Part shown: positions 23,849-32,268 of the stretch, piece after piece
How the letters are laid out: each line of letters starts with the position of its first letter
Numbering within the stretch: the first letter of the stretch is position 1
Source of the DNA: Methanothrix harundinacea
GTDB taxonomy: Archaea > Halobacteriota > Methanosarcinia > Methanotrichales > Methanotrichaceae
Length of the DNA: 64,000 nucleotides
Reading direction: 5' to 3'
Assembly: GCA_002506535.1 (NCBI GenBank)
Contig: DAXT01000004.1
Location: 62,001-126,000, forward strand
The notes under the pieces: model-generated
Told to the model about the DNA's origin: nothing
The model's input: the letters and a program-made list of their open reading frames with translations, nothing else
Databases searched by the model: none
Position numbers and translations under genes: made by a program

Positions 23849-26800
23849 TCAACCCGGCCTTCGCCCTGGCGGCTATGTTGCTATACCTCCTCCTCCTCTT
23901 CGGCGTAGCCCACTACGCCGAAAGGAAGCGGGATATGGGGAAGAGCATCGTCTCAAACCCCTACGTCTACGCCCTATCCTTCTCCGTCTACGTCACCGCC
24001 TGGACCTTCTACGGGTCCGTCGGGAGGAGCGCCACCGACGGCCTCGGGTTTCTTCCGATATACCTGGGACCGACCCTGGTGATGCTCCTCTCCTGGTCGG
24101 TCCTGAGAAAGATGATAACGATCTCTAAAGAGCACCGTCTGGCCACCATAAGCGACTTCATAAGCTTCCGGTACGGGAGGAGCTACGTCATCGGAGCCCT
24201 CGTCGCCATAGCGATCCTGGTGGTGATAACCCCCTATATCGCCCTCCAGCTGATAGCCATATCCGAGTCTCTTACGATAATAAGCGGCCCCTTCCACGAA
24301 GGGCTCGGGGCCAGAAGGCTCCTCGTCGCCGTCCTTCTGGGGGCCTTCGCCATCATCTTCGGGACGAGGTACTTAGACCCCCTGGAGCGGCACGAGGGGC
24401 TGATCGCCGTCGTCGCCTTCGAGTCGGTGGTCAAGCTCGTCGCCTTCCTGGTGGCCGGCCTCTACATAACCTACGGCCTCTTCGGCGGCTACGGCGAGAT
24501 CGTCGGCGCCATAGCCTCAAGCCCCGATCACTCCCACCTCCTGGAGGTCGAGTACGTCTCCTGGTTCACCCTTATAATGATGTCATCCCTTGCGATCCTC
24601 TTCCTCCCCAGACAGTTTCACGTCATGGTGGTGGAGAACTCCAAGGAGGAACACCTGAAGAAGGCTATGTGGCTATTTCCCCTCTACCTCTTGCTGATAA
24701 ACCTCTTCGTCCCCGCCGTCGCCTGGGGCGGCCTCCTCATGGAGGCTCCGGGGAGGGCGGATATGTGGATGGTCTCCATCCCCATGTCCCAGGGGCAGGA
24801 GCTTCTGGCCCTACTGGTCTTCATAGGCGGGACCTCGGCGGCCACCGCCATGGTCCTCGTCTCGGCGGTGACGGTGGGGACTATGGTATTAAACGACCTG
24901 GAGATGCCCTACATCGTAAGAAAGATCGGCAAGGGAAGAAACCTCCCCGCCCTCATCCTCAACCTCAAGCGGCTGAACATCCTCCTCGTCATCGCCCTCG
25001 GCTACCTCTACTCCCTCCTGGTGGGCTTTCCGGCCCTGGTGGACATCGGCCTCCTCTCATTCCTCGCCGTCTCCCAGCTCGCCCCTGCCGCCCTCGGAGG
25101 ACTCTACTGGAAGAAGGGATGCAGGCAGGGGGCGATCGCGGGGCTCGTCGCCGGCTTCGTCATATGGGCTTACTGCGCCCTCCTTCCCACTCTCGCTGAA
25201 GCCGGATGGGTCTCCAGGGAATTCATCGCCGCGGGCCCCTTCGGGATCGCCCTCCTCCGGCCGACCGCCCTCTTCGGCCTCGAGCTTGACATCTGGACCC
25301 ACGCCTTCTTCTGGTCGATCCTGGCGAACTTCACCCTTTACGTCCTCTTCTCCCTGATCCATGAGCCGAGCGATGAGGAGAAGGCCATAGCCGAGAGGTT
25401 CGTCGACGTCCACAGGGTCTGCACCAGGGTCGAGGCCGCCACCCTCATCCCCCTGGGAGACGGGATGGTGATAAGGATCGGGACCGTCGACGAGCTGGAG
25501 GGGACGGTGGCCAGGTACATCGGAGCCGATAGGGCTAAGAGCGTCGTCGATATGAACCTCGCCGACCTGAAGACGACCCGGGAGGGGATCGACGCTCGGC
25601 AGCTCTTCGAGCTGAGGGACCGTCTGGAGAAGACCCTCACCGGCTCCGTCGGCCCGTCGGCGACGAGGATGATCGTCGAAGAGGAGGTGGCGGTGAAGCC
25701 CGTCGTAGAGGTGATGAAGGAGACGACCGCCGTATACGCCCTCGCTACGGGAAAGACCTACATCGTCCCCGAGAAGGCCTACGAGGTCTTCACCGACCAG
25801 ATAACCCACGGGATCGAAGGGCTCTGCATAACCACCTCTGACCCCGACGAGATCAGGTCGAGATGGCATTTCACCGAGACCCCTATCATCAGGCTCAGCC
25901 GCGAGAGGGGGCGGGGGGAGAGGTACATAGCCCCAAACAACCTCCCCCTCCTTTTCGTAACCATCAAGTCCTTCGTAGAGAGCAGCAAAAACAGCATCAT
26001 CCTCCTGGACTGCCTCGAAGAGCTGATCGAAGAGAACGCCTCCTCGGTCCCCGAGTCGGAGGTCCTCGACTTCGTCCACGCCCTCGAAGACCTCTCGGAG
26101 AGGGGGAGGACGAGGCTCGTCCTCCAGGCGAGGCCAAAGTTCGTCAACAGAAGGCTGGCGGCCGAGATCAACGAGGCGGAAGATCTGATATTTCTTCTGG
26201 GGCCGATCTCAACCTATCTCTTCAAGACCTTCGCCGAGACCCTTCTGAAGAGGCTCGATCCATCTTCGAGGGCGATGGCCATCAGGGAGATTGAGGATAT
26301 GATGGAGACGGAGAAGGTCTTCTCGGGGATGAGAGAGCCTCGCGAGGGGGTAGGTTGCGATCCCGATATGGCGGATATCGGCTCTGACTCAATTCTGCGG
26401 GGTGGAAAGGTCGACCCGACGGCGAGGCTCGGCCGCTGGGAGTTCTTCGGTGCCCTGAGGCTTCTCGCCAAGGCAATAGAGAGGACCGATCCATCCTTCG
26501 ACCTCGCTGCCGCCGCAAAGCCCCTCATGGCCAGGTACGGCCTCAACCCCGTCGAGCTGCGGCTCGTCCCCGGAACGACCTACGTCATCGAGGAGGAGAA
26601 GCCGGCGGAGAGCCTCGGCGTCTTCAGCGACCTCGTCGGCCGGGGGCTGGACGGGCTCTGCATAAGCAGGTACCATCCCGAAAAGCTGATGGAACGGTAC
26701 GGCCTCTCCCCGGAGAGGGTGATATGGCTCACCCAGGCGTCAGGGGCGGAGCCCCGTTATAGACAGGTCGATCCCACCAACTTCCCGAGGCTCTCCAGCA

Positions 26801-27051
26801 TGATATCCGACTTCCTCTCTCGATCGGAGGAGCCCCTCGTCCTCCTGGAGGGTCTCGGCTACCTCATAACCCAGAGCAACTACGAGTCGGTCCTGCGGTT
26901 CGTCCAGTCCCAGAGGGACGAGGTCTCCCTGAAGAAGGGGATATTGATAATCCACATCGATCCCCTCGCCCTGGACACCAAGGAACTCCACAGGCTGGAG
27001 AGCGAGATGGAGATCCTTCCCGTCGGAGGAGATTCGAATAAAAGAGTTTGA
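23833..27051 (+). CDS. Sodium:solute symporter-like sensor with STAC-like and two DUF835 domains
   Basis: 1072 residues. Residues about 1-515 are a complete SSF transporter (roughly 13 helices; FYGSVGRSATDGLGFLPIYLG and ITISKEHRLATISDFISFRYG are typical of the CbrA/YhjB branch). Residues about 530-615 (RYIGADRAK...LRDRLEKTLTGSVGPSATRMIV) resemble the STAC linker that joins SSF to histidine kinases in CbrA. In place of a kinase there are two DUF835 domains, about 625-775 and 905-1060, each with a TYIV/TYVI strand, a GLxGLCI(T/S) segment and a VLLEGL- or ILLDCL-type helix. It is probably a membrane sensor or transceptor; the ligand and output are unknown. It starts with GTG inside the preceding small gene. 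Confidence 0.85.
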   Translation: MDLPLINPAFALAAMLLYLLLLFGVAHYAERKRDMGKSIVSNPYVYALSFSVYVTAWTFYGSVGRSATDGLGFLPIYLGPTLVMLLSWSVLRKMITISKEHRLATISDFISFRYGRSYVIGALVAIAILVVITPYIALQLIAISESLTIISGPFHEGLGARRLLVAVLLGAFAIIFGTRYLDPLERHEGLIAVVAFESVVKLVAFLVAGLYITYGLFGGYGEIVGAIASSPDHSHLLEVEYVSWFTLIMMSSLAILFLPRQFHVMVVENSKEEHLKKAMWLFPLYLLLINLFVPAVAWGGLLMEAPGRADMWMVSIPMSQGQELLALLVFIGGTSAATAMVLVSAVTVGTMVLNDLEMPYIVRKIGKGRNLPALILNLKRLNILLVIALGYLYSLLVGFPALVDIGLLSFLAVSQLAPAALGGLYWKKGCRQGAIAGLVAGFVIWAYCALLPTLAEAGWVSREFIAAGPFGIALLRPTALFGLELDIWTHAFFWSILANFTLYVLFSLIHEPSDEEKAIAERFVDVHRVCTRVEAATLIPLGDGMVIRIGTVDELEGTVARYIGADRAKSVVDMNLADLKTTREGIDARQLFELRDRLEKTLTGSVGPSATRMIVEEEVAVKPVVEVMKETTAVYALATGKTYIVPEKAYEVFTDQITHGIEGLCITTSDPDEIRSRWHFTETPIIRLSRERGRGERYIAPNNLPLLFVTIKSFVESSKNSIILLDCLEELIEENASSVPESEVLDFVHALEDLSERGRTRLVLQARPKFVNRRLAAEINEAEDLIFLLGPISTYLFKTFAETLLKRLDPSSRAMAIREIEDMMETEKVFSGMREPREGVGCDPDMADIGSDSILRGGKVDPTARLGRWEFFGALRLLAKAIERTDPSFDLAAAAKPLMARYGLNPVELRLVPGTTYVIEEEKPAESLGVFSDLVGRGLDGLCISRYHPEKLMERYGLSPERVIWLTQASGAEPRYRQVDPTNFPRLSSMISDFLSRSEEPLVLLEGLGYLITQSNYESVLRFVQSQRDEVSLKKGILIIHIDPLALDTKELHRLESEMEILPVGGDSNKRV

Positions 27052-27064
27052 AGGTGGTTAGGAA

Positions 27065-27319
27065 GTGGTACAGGCAGAGATATTGATCCTGGGATTGCTG
27101 CTGTTGGTCGCCATCTTTGGAGCCTTCAGCCTCGTCATGAGGTCGGTGAAGTATCTGGCCGTCAACACCCTCTTGGGCCTGGTCATCCTATACCTCGCCA
27201 ACGCCGTCGGGGGGCTCGCCATCCCCTACAGCCCGCCGGTCCTCCTCGTCTGCGCCATCCTGGGGGCCCCGGGGGCGATCGCCGTCATCATAATGGACCT
27301 CTTCGGCCTCGGTTTCTGA
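27065..27319 (+). CDS. BofA-like small membrane protein
   Basis: 84 residues from GTG 27065, 13 nt after the symporter stop, so co-transcribed. It is almost entirely hydrophobic, with three helices, and the conserved segment KYLAVNTLLGLVILYLAN of the pro-sigmaK processing inhibitor (BofA) family. In Bacillus BofA restrains an intramembrane protease; archaea have homologs of unknown function. Its place after a sensor-symporter suggests it could modulate that protein or a protease. Confidence 0.75.
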   Translation: MVQAEILILGLLLLVAIFGAFSLVMRSVKYLAVNTLLGLVILYLANAVGGLAIPYSPPVLLVCAILGAPGAIAVIIMDLFGLGF

Positions 27320-27468
27320 GGTCAAAAGGTCAGGAGGCCGGCGGACTTTGGGAAGGGGGAGGTCCCGGGGTCGGGGTCCGCCGCTCCATAGATGCCATCT
27401 TGAAGCGGAGCCGCCCTGCGGATCGGCCGTCACCAGATAATCCCCTCAGCTTCTGACACCGGCTAATG

Positions 27469-28272
27469 TCACCGGCTGGTGCACCTCTTGGAGCTCGTCT
27501 CCCCCGACCTGTGGAAGAAGTGGACGATGAAGGCCGCCAGGAGGACGGCTATGATCCCGGTGAGGAAGATCCCGTCGAAGACCCCGGCACCTCCTATGGA
27601 GAGGACGAGGGGCCTTCCCGCCATCTCTGCAGGTGGAACCAGAGGGGCGAGCTCCGCCAGGACGCCGGGGGTGAGGAGGTTGAAGATGTCCGCCCCCAGG
27701 AGCGTCCCCATCGTCCCGCTGATGTAGGCTAAGGCCGGGGCCGCCTGCAGCCTCCTCGCCAGGAGGAGGCCGCAGAAGGCGGCGAGGGTCGGGGCGACGT
27801 AGACGGGGAGGAGGATCCCCTGGTCTGCCACCGGCATCGCCATCCGATAAGTGATCGCAGCGACAACGAGGGTCCCCAGGATCGCCCTCTTCGTCGATAC
27901 CCCGCACCTGACCAGGATCGCGAGGGAGACGACGACGGGGATAATGCAGCCGCCGAGGTTCACCGCCAGGACGACTGGATGGAAGGGCGCGGCGAAGGAT
28001 AGGTCGATCACCGGCGATAGAAGGTCCGCCGCCTCGATGAAGATGGGGGGATAGGAGGTGATGATCCCGGCGTGGAGGCGGATGTCGACGGAGCTACCCA
28101 CAAAGCTTCCAAAGACCATCAGGAGGGCGTGCCAGTAGCTGAAACCCACCTGGTAGAACGCCTCCGCCGTCAGCCTGAAGAATAGGTAGACGAGTATGAT
28201 GGGGGCGGCGAGGGCGAGCAAGAGGAGGGCGAGGGAGATGGGGATCGCGAGCCATTCGAACAACTTCTGCAC
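27469..28272 (-). CDS. DUF1614 integral membrane protein
   Basis: 267 residues with about seven to eight transmembrane helices, matching the DUF1614 family: conserved GSFVGSSVDI after helix 2, NLGGCIIPVVVSL, and SIGGAGVFDGIFLTGIIAVLLA near the end. The C-terminal tail is basic and cytoplasmic. The function of DUF1614 is unknown. The upstream spacer contains GGTTAATATAACC (28334-28346), which can act as a TATA box in either direction and is shared with the divergent dut gene. Confidence 0.85.
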   Translation of the reverse strand: MQKLFEWLAIPISLALLLLALAAPIILVYLFFRLTAEAFYQVGFSYWHALLMVFGSFVGSSVDIRLHAGIITSYPPIFIEAADLLSPVIDLSFAAPFHPVVLAVNLGGCIIPVVVSLAILVRCGVSTKRAILGTLVVAAITYRMAMPVADQGILLPVYVAPTLAAFCGLLLARRLQAAPALAYISGTMGTLLGADIFNLLTPGVLAELAPLVPPAEMAGRPLVLSIGGAGVFDGIFLTGIIAVLLAAFIVHFFHRSGETSSKRCTSR

Positions 28273-28422
28273 CAGCCAGCCAATTTTTACCGCAGATCTC
28301 TTCCGCCGGATTGTCCATCCGATCTGTTGGGGCGGTTAATATAACCTTCCGGATGGTGGAGGCGGACCGAGACCGAAAAGAGGATCTCTTCTGGGGAGGG
28401 CTGAAGGACGGAGGTTATTGAT

Positions 28423-28929
28423 GTGGCCATAATTGGAGATGGAGAGCTTCGAGGGCTATTAGAGCGGGGCGGCGTCGTGGATATGGTCGACCCGCAGGTC
28501 CAGGTCCAGATCTGCGGCGTCGACCTCACCCTGCGGTCGATCGAACGGTTCATGACGGCGGGGGCGGTGGACTTTGACAACCGGGAGCGAGAGGTCTCAA
28601 AGACCGAAAAGATCGATTTCGACGACGGTGGATGGGCGAGCCTCGACCCCGGAGCTTACCTCGTCACCTTCAACGAGGCGGTCTCCATACCGAAGGATAT
28701 CGCCGCCCTGGCGAGGCCCCGGTCGAGCCTTCTGCGAAGCGGTGCGACCGTCGAGACCGCCCTCTGGGACCCGGGGTATAAGGGCCGCAGCCAGTCCCTC
28801 CTCGTCGTCTTCAACCCCGGGGGGCTGCGGCTGAAGAGGAACGCCCGGCTGATCCAGCTCGCCTTCTACCGGCTCACCGGCCCGTCGGAGAAGGGGTACG
28901 AGGGAGCCTACCAGAACGAGAACCTCTGA
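28423..28929 (+). CDS. dut: dUTP diphosphatase (dCTP deaminase/dUTPase family)
   Basis: 168 residues from a GTG start (VAIIGDGELRGLLE). It has the trimeric dUTPase/dCTP-deaminase fold: QVQICGVDLTLRSIER, the uracil/sugar loop LARPRSSLLRSGATVETALWDPGYKGRS (motif 3 region), and LKRNARLIQLAFYRL. The WDPGYKGR form resembles archaeal dUTPases rather than deaminases. It hydrolyses dUTP to dUMP, preventing uracil incorporation and supplying thymidylate synthesis. It is convergent with gpmA, 28 bp apart. Confidence 0.88.
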   Translation: MAIIGDGELRGLLERGGVVDMVDPQVQVQICGVDLTLRSIERFMTAGAVDFDNREREVSKTEKIDFDDGGWASLDPGAYLVTFNEAVSIPKDIAALARPRSSLLRSGATVETALWDPGYKGRSQSLLVVFNPGGLRLKRNARLIQLAFYRLTGPSEKGYEGAYQNENL

Positions 28930-28957
28930 TCCGCTCTGATCTGATCTGCTCAGATGC

Positions 28958-29689
28958 TCAGTATCTGCGATCATCTCCGATTCCCTCCTCTTCGAAGAGG
29001 AGGCGGCGGGATCGCGGCCGGAGATCCGAGTCGAGGGAGTAGATTATTGGGACCCCCGTCGGGATCTCGACTCCAAAAATATCCTCGTCCGAGATCCTGT
29101 CTAGGTGTTTCACCAAGGCGCGGAGGGCGTTTCCGTGGGAGACGACGAGGACCGTCCGCCCCGATACAACCTCCGGGGCGATCCTCTCCTCCCAGAATGG
29201 GACTACCCGGTCGCTGACGTCAGCCAGGGACTCGCCGCAAGGCAGCCGATCAGGCGGCAAGAAGCGGTAGAGCCGGTCGAACCGCGGGTGGCGGGGATCG
29301 TCATAATCCAGGGGCGGCGGCCTCTCCGAGAAGCCCCGCCGCCAGAGACGGACCTGGTCCGATCCCACCTCTGCCTCCACCTCGTCTTTGGTCCGGCCCT
29401 GAAGCGCCCCGTAGTGGCGCTCGTTCAGCTCCACCGCCTTGACGACGGGAACCCATTCGAGCCCCATCTCCTCGCAGACGATCTCGAGGGTCCTGATCGC
29501 CCTCTTGAGGAGCGACGTAAAGGCGATCTCGAACTCCAGCCCCTCGGCGAGGAGGAGGAGGCCGGCCCGGGCGGACTCCGCCTCCCCCTCGGGGGAGAGG
29601 GGGACGTCGGTCCAGCCGGTGAACCTCTGCTGCCGGTTGTAGACGGACTGGCCGTGGCGGAGGAGGATGAGGGTGAAAGGGGATCCCAT
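28958..29689 (-). CDS. gpmA: 2,3-bisphosphoglycerate-dependent phosphoglycerate mutase
   Basis: 243 residues. Interconverts 3- and 2-phosphoglycerate. The phosphohistidine motif is LLRHGQSVYN, followed by FTGWTDVPLSPEG; ELNERHYGALQG carries the acid residue, the second His is in VVSHGNALRALVKHL, and the C-terminal GVPIIYSLD is typical of GpmA. Most archaea use the unrelated cofactor-independent enzyme, so a GpmA in a methanogen suggests transfer from bacteria. ATG 29689 starts exactly at the usual N-terminus; the open frame extends further but without similarity. Confidence 0.92.
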   Translation of the reverse strand: MGSPFTLILLRHGQSVYNRQQRFTGWTDVPLSPEGEAESARAGLLLLAEGLEFEIAFTSLLKRAIRTLEIVCEEMGLEWVPVVKAVELNERHYGALQGRTKDEVEAEVGSDQVRLWRRGFSERPPPLDYDDPRHPRFDRLYRFLPPDRLPCGESLADVSDRVVPFWEERIAPEVVSGRTVLVVSHGNALRALVKHLDRISDEDIFGVEIPTGVPIIYSLDSDLRPRSRRLLFEEEGIGDDRRY

Positions 29690-29823
29690 GGAAGACGCCT
29701 CGCGGTCAGAGCCAAAATATATGGATCGGCTCGAATCTACAAGAACCGTCGGCGGCGCCAGAAATATCCTTTTCGATCCGCCGCATGAAATCGGCAAAAA
29801 ATAGGGTGGTGACCGGGGGGCCT

Positions 29824-29982
29824 TCAGAGGACGGCCTGGGCGGTGGTTATGACCCGGTCGTTTCTGTCGACCACCAGGACCTCTTCACCGTCGGCGATGT
29901 TGAGGTCAGCGGAGACGATCTGGCGGCCGAATACCCGGCCGCCCCGCGCGACGAAAGGCACGGCGGCGTCCGATATCACCAT
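29824..29982 (-). CDS. 52-residue PUA-domain protein
   Basis: A short gene on the minus strand with GAAGGAAGAAG directly before its ATG and an in-frame stop 13 codons upstream. The product (SDAAVPFVARGGRVFGRQIV...DGEEVLVVDRNDRVITTAQAVL) matches most of a PUA domain, the RNA-binding module found at the C-terminus of archaeosine and pseudouridine enzymes. It could be a free-standing RNA-binding protein or the conserved tail left from a larger tRNA-modification gene. The clean ribosome site and intact fold favour a real gene. Confidence 0.55.
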   Translation of the reverse strand: MVISDAAVPFVARGGRVFGRQIVSADLNIADGEEVLVVDRNDRVITTAQAVL

Positions 29983-30144
29983 CTTCTTCCTTCTAGGAGT
30001 TGCGTTCTCTGGAATGATTTATCACCTCTTTGAGGATAGATGGGGCTCATTTGATATGAATTTTTTGGTGAAAAGTGTGACTAGATTGTAAATCAAAATT
30101 ATATCTTCAGATGGGGAGTTGGAGTCCTTCCGGAGAACAAAAAT

Positions 30145-30333
30145 CTAACCCACAGCCCGCCACCCCACATCATATCTCGCCCCGCAGTTCGGGCAGATCA
30201 GAACGACCCTGTAGTCGTCGCCATCCCGGAGGAAGGAGACGTGAAACCCCCTCTCGTACCCGCAGGCGGGGCAGACCCGAAACTCCTCGCCGGCCTCGAC
30301 TTCCTTTATCTCCTCTTCGACCTTCTCGCTCAA
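30145..30333 (-). CDS. Small zinc-ribbon protein
   Basis: 62 residues: an acidic N-terminal helix (SEKVEEEIKEVEAGEEF) followed by a zinc ribbon with CPACGYERG and CPNCGARYDVGW. The length and layout are those of small archaeal zinc-ribbon proteins. It lies downstream of the potassium channel gene on the same strand, 147 bp away. No function can be assigned. Confidence 0.75.
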   Translation of the reverse strand: MSEKVEEEIKEVEAGEEFRVCPACGYERGFHVSFLRDGDDYRVVLICPNCGARYDVGWRAVG

Positions 30334-30480
30334 GATCCCACCACGAAGAAATTGAGGCCAAAGGTATTTCTCTCTTCTTTCGTCGGGCGGAGAAGGGCGC
30401 GGGGTATGAAGGAAGGGGCCGGGATGGTCCGGGGCCGCAGGATCGTGATCTTACCATCGAGCCGGCGGCATTAACTCTCG

Positions 30481-31350
30481 TCAGCGCACCCCGGCTTCTG
30501 CGGGCGCCGGGGACGGCTCGTCGATCCTCCTCCCGCAGTGAGGGCAGATCGCCGCCGCCCCGACCTCGACCTCGACTTCGCGAACCCCTTCATCCCTCTC
30601 CCTCCCCCTCCGGCCGTCCAGCACCTCGACGAAGCCGGAGGCTAGGATCCCCGCCGGAAGGGCGAACATCCCGATCCCGACGAGGATCACCAGGGCTCCG
30701 ATGAGCTTTCCGGCGGGGGTTATCGGGTAGACGTCCCCGTACCCCACCGTCGCCAGGGTCACGACCCCCCACCACATCGCCGCCGGGATGCTGGAGAACG
30801 CCTCGGGCTGGGCGTCGTTCTCGACGTAGTAGATCATGCTGGAGGAGAAGACGAGGAGGACGAGGAGGCTGAAGAGGCTGATGAAGAGCTCCTCCTTCTT
30901 CAGGGCCAGGACCCTCCCCAGGGTTCTCATCGACTCCGAGTACCTCGCCATCTTGAAGAGGCGGAAGAGGCGGATCGCCCTCACGTGCCGCAGGTCGACG
31001 ACGAGGAAGGGGATGTAGAAGGGGAGGATCGCGACGAGGTCGATGATGGCATAGGGCGTCCTCATAAACCTGAGCCTTCCGCGGACCCCGCTGCCTGCGA
31101 ACCTCTCGTCGGCGGTGGAAGACCAGATCCGCAAGAAATACTCGATGGAGAAGACCGCCACCGAGAAGAGCTCGAAGCCGCGAAAGAGGGGGTCGTAGCG
31201 GGAGTGGAGGACCTCGACGGTATCGAGGATGACGGCGGCGACGTTGAGGATGATCAGCGCCATGATCGATAGGTTGACGGCCCTGCTGGCCACGTCGCCG
31301 GGGGGAGCCGCCTCCAGGATCTGGTGGACCCTTTGCTTCATCCGCTCCAT
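30481..31350 (-). CDS. Voltage-gated potassium channel-like protein
   Basis: 289 residues, a six-helix ion channel. The S4 voltage-sensor segment reads RHVRAIRLFRLFKMARY, with Arg every third residue, and the selectivity filter TLATVGYGDVYPIT lies between S5 and S6. The tail contains a CPHC zinc-ribbon-like half (AAAICPHCGRRI). It would pass K+ across the cell membrane in response to voltage. I chose ATG 31350 because a TATA box at 31374-31384 is about 29 nt upstream, so the message is nearly leaderless. Confidence 0.9.
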   Translation of the reverse strand: MERMKQRVHQILEAAPPGDVASRAVNLSIMALIILNVAAVILDTVEVLHSRYDPLFRGFELFSVAVFSIEYFLRIWSSTADERFAGSGVRGRLRFMRTPYAIIDLVAILPFYIPFLVVDLRHVRAIRLFRLFKMARYSESMRTLGRVLALKKEELFISLFSLLVLLVFSSSMIYYVENDAQPEAFSSIPAAMWWGVVTLATVGYGDVYPITPAGKLIGALVILVGIGMFALPAGILASGFVEVLDGRRGRERDEGVREVEVEVGAAAICPHCGRRIDEPSPAPAEAGVR

Positions 31351-31373
31351 CTGGAGGGAGAGTTGAACTTCCT

Positions 31374-31384
31374 GGATATATACC
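31374..31384 (-). promoter_or_regulatory. TATA box of the potassium channel gene
   Basis: Minus-strand GGTATATATCC, centred about 29 nt before the ATG at 31350. It forms one half of a divergent promoter pair with the nitrilase-family gene. Confidence 0.5.
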
Positions 31385-31428
31385 AGATGGGATCTTCTAT
31401 GATCCCTCCGAGATCCACGATAAATCAT

Positions 31429-31439
31429 CTTAATATACT
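31429..31439 (+). promoter_or_regulatory. TATA box of the nitrilase-family gene
   Basis: CTTAATATACT, centred about 28 nt before the ATG at 31462, with no ribosome site before that ATG, so a leaderless transcript is likely. Only about 110 bp separate the two divergent starts. Confidence 0.5.
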
Positions 31440-31461
31440 CCGCCCTCTTTTTTTACAGATA

Positions 31462-32199
31462 ATGAAGGCCGCCTCCATCCAGCCGCAGATCCGGCTCTGC
31501 GACAGAAAAGAGAACCTGCGCCGCTCCCTGGCCCTGGCCGCCGAGGCTGCCGAGGAGGGGGCAGAGCTCCTGGTCTTCCCGGAGCTATTCCTCACCGGCT
31601 TCTGCTATCAGCAGGACTCATCGGATGGGCAGCCCTACCCATCCCTCGACCCCCTCCGGTCCTTTGTTGCGGAGCACGGCTGCCTCATCGTCGGGTCCCT
31701 CGTCGACGGCCGCCTTAACAGGGGCTTCTGCCTCGAAGAGGCGGGGATCGGGTTTCAGGATAAGATCCACCCCTTCGGGCCCGAGAAGGATCACTTCGAC
31801 GGCGGCAGATCGATATCGCCGGTGAAGACCTCGAAGGGGAGGATAGGCCTGTCCATCTGCTACGACCTGCGGTTCCCGGAGGTGGCTAGGTCCCTCGCCC
31901 TCTCCGGCGCCGACCTCCTCGTCACCATCGGGGAGTTCCCGGCCTCTCGAGGGGATGTCTGGGAGACCCTCTCCCGGGCCCGGGCGATCGAAAACCAGAT
32001 CCACCATATAGTCTCCAACGGCGCCGGCCCCGAGCACTGCGGCAGATCCGCCATCATCGACCCCTGGGGGAGGGCGATCGCCGAGATGGGGGCCGAGGAG
32101 GGTTGGATCCTCGGAGAGATCGATCTGGCTGACCGGGACCGGGCCCGGCGGGAGATCCCGGCCCTCGATGACAGGCGGCCCGAAATCTACAGGTGGTAG
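31462..32199 (+). CDS. Carbon-nitrogen hydrolase (nitrilase/omega-amidase family)
   Basis: 245 residues with the family's Glu-Lys-Cys triad: Glu in VFPELFLTGF, Lys in FQDKIHPFGPE, and the nucleophile Cys in LSICYDLRFPE. The last motif and the following RARAIENQ resemble omega-amidases and related small amidases that hydrolyse amides such as 2-oxoglutaramate. The exact substrate is not predictable. The gene stands alone, divergent from the channel gene. Confidence 0.88.
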   Translation: MKAASIQPQIRLCDRKENLRRSLALAAEAAEEGAELLVFPELFLTGFCYQQDSSDGQPYPSLDPLRSFVAEHGCLIVGSLVDGRLNRGFCLEEAGIGFQDKIHPFGPEKDHFDGGRSISPVKTSKGRIGLSICYDLRFPEVARSLALSGADLLVTIGEFPASRGDVWETLSRARAIENQIHHIVSNGAGPEHCGRSAIIDPWGRAIAEMGAEEGWILGEIDLADRDRARREIPALDDRRPEIYRW

Positions 32200-32268
32200 A
32201 GGAGACGAAGAGGGGAGACGAAGAAGGGAGATGAATGAAGGACGGCTTAAGGGGATGGCGGATCTGAT

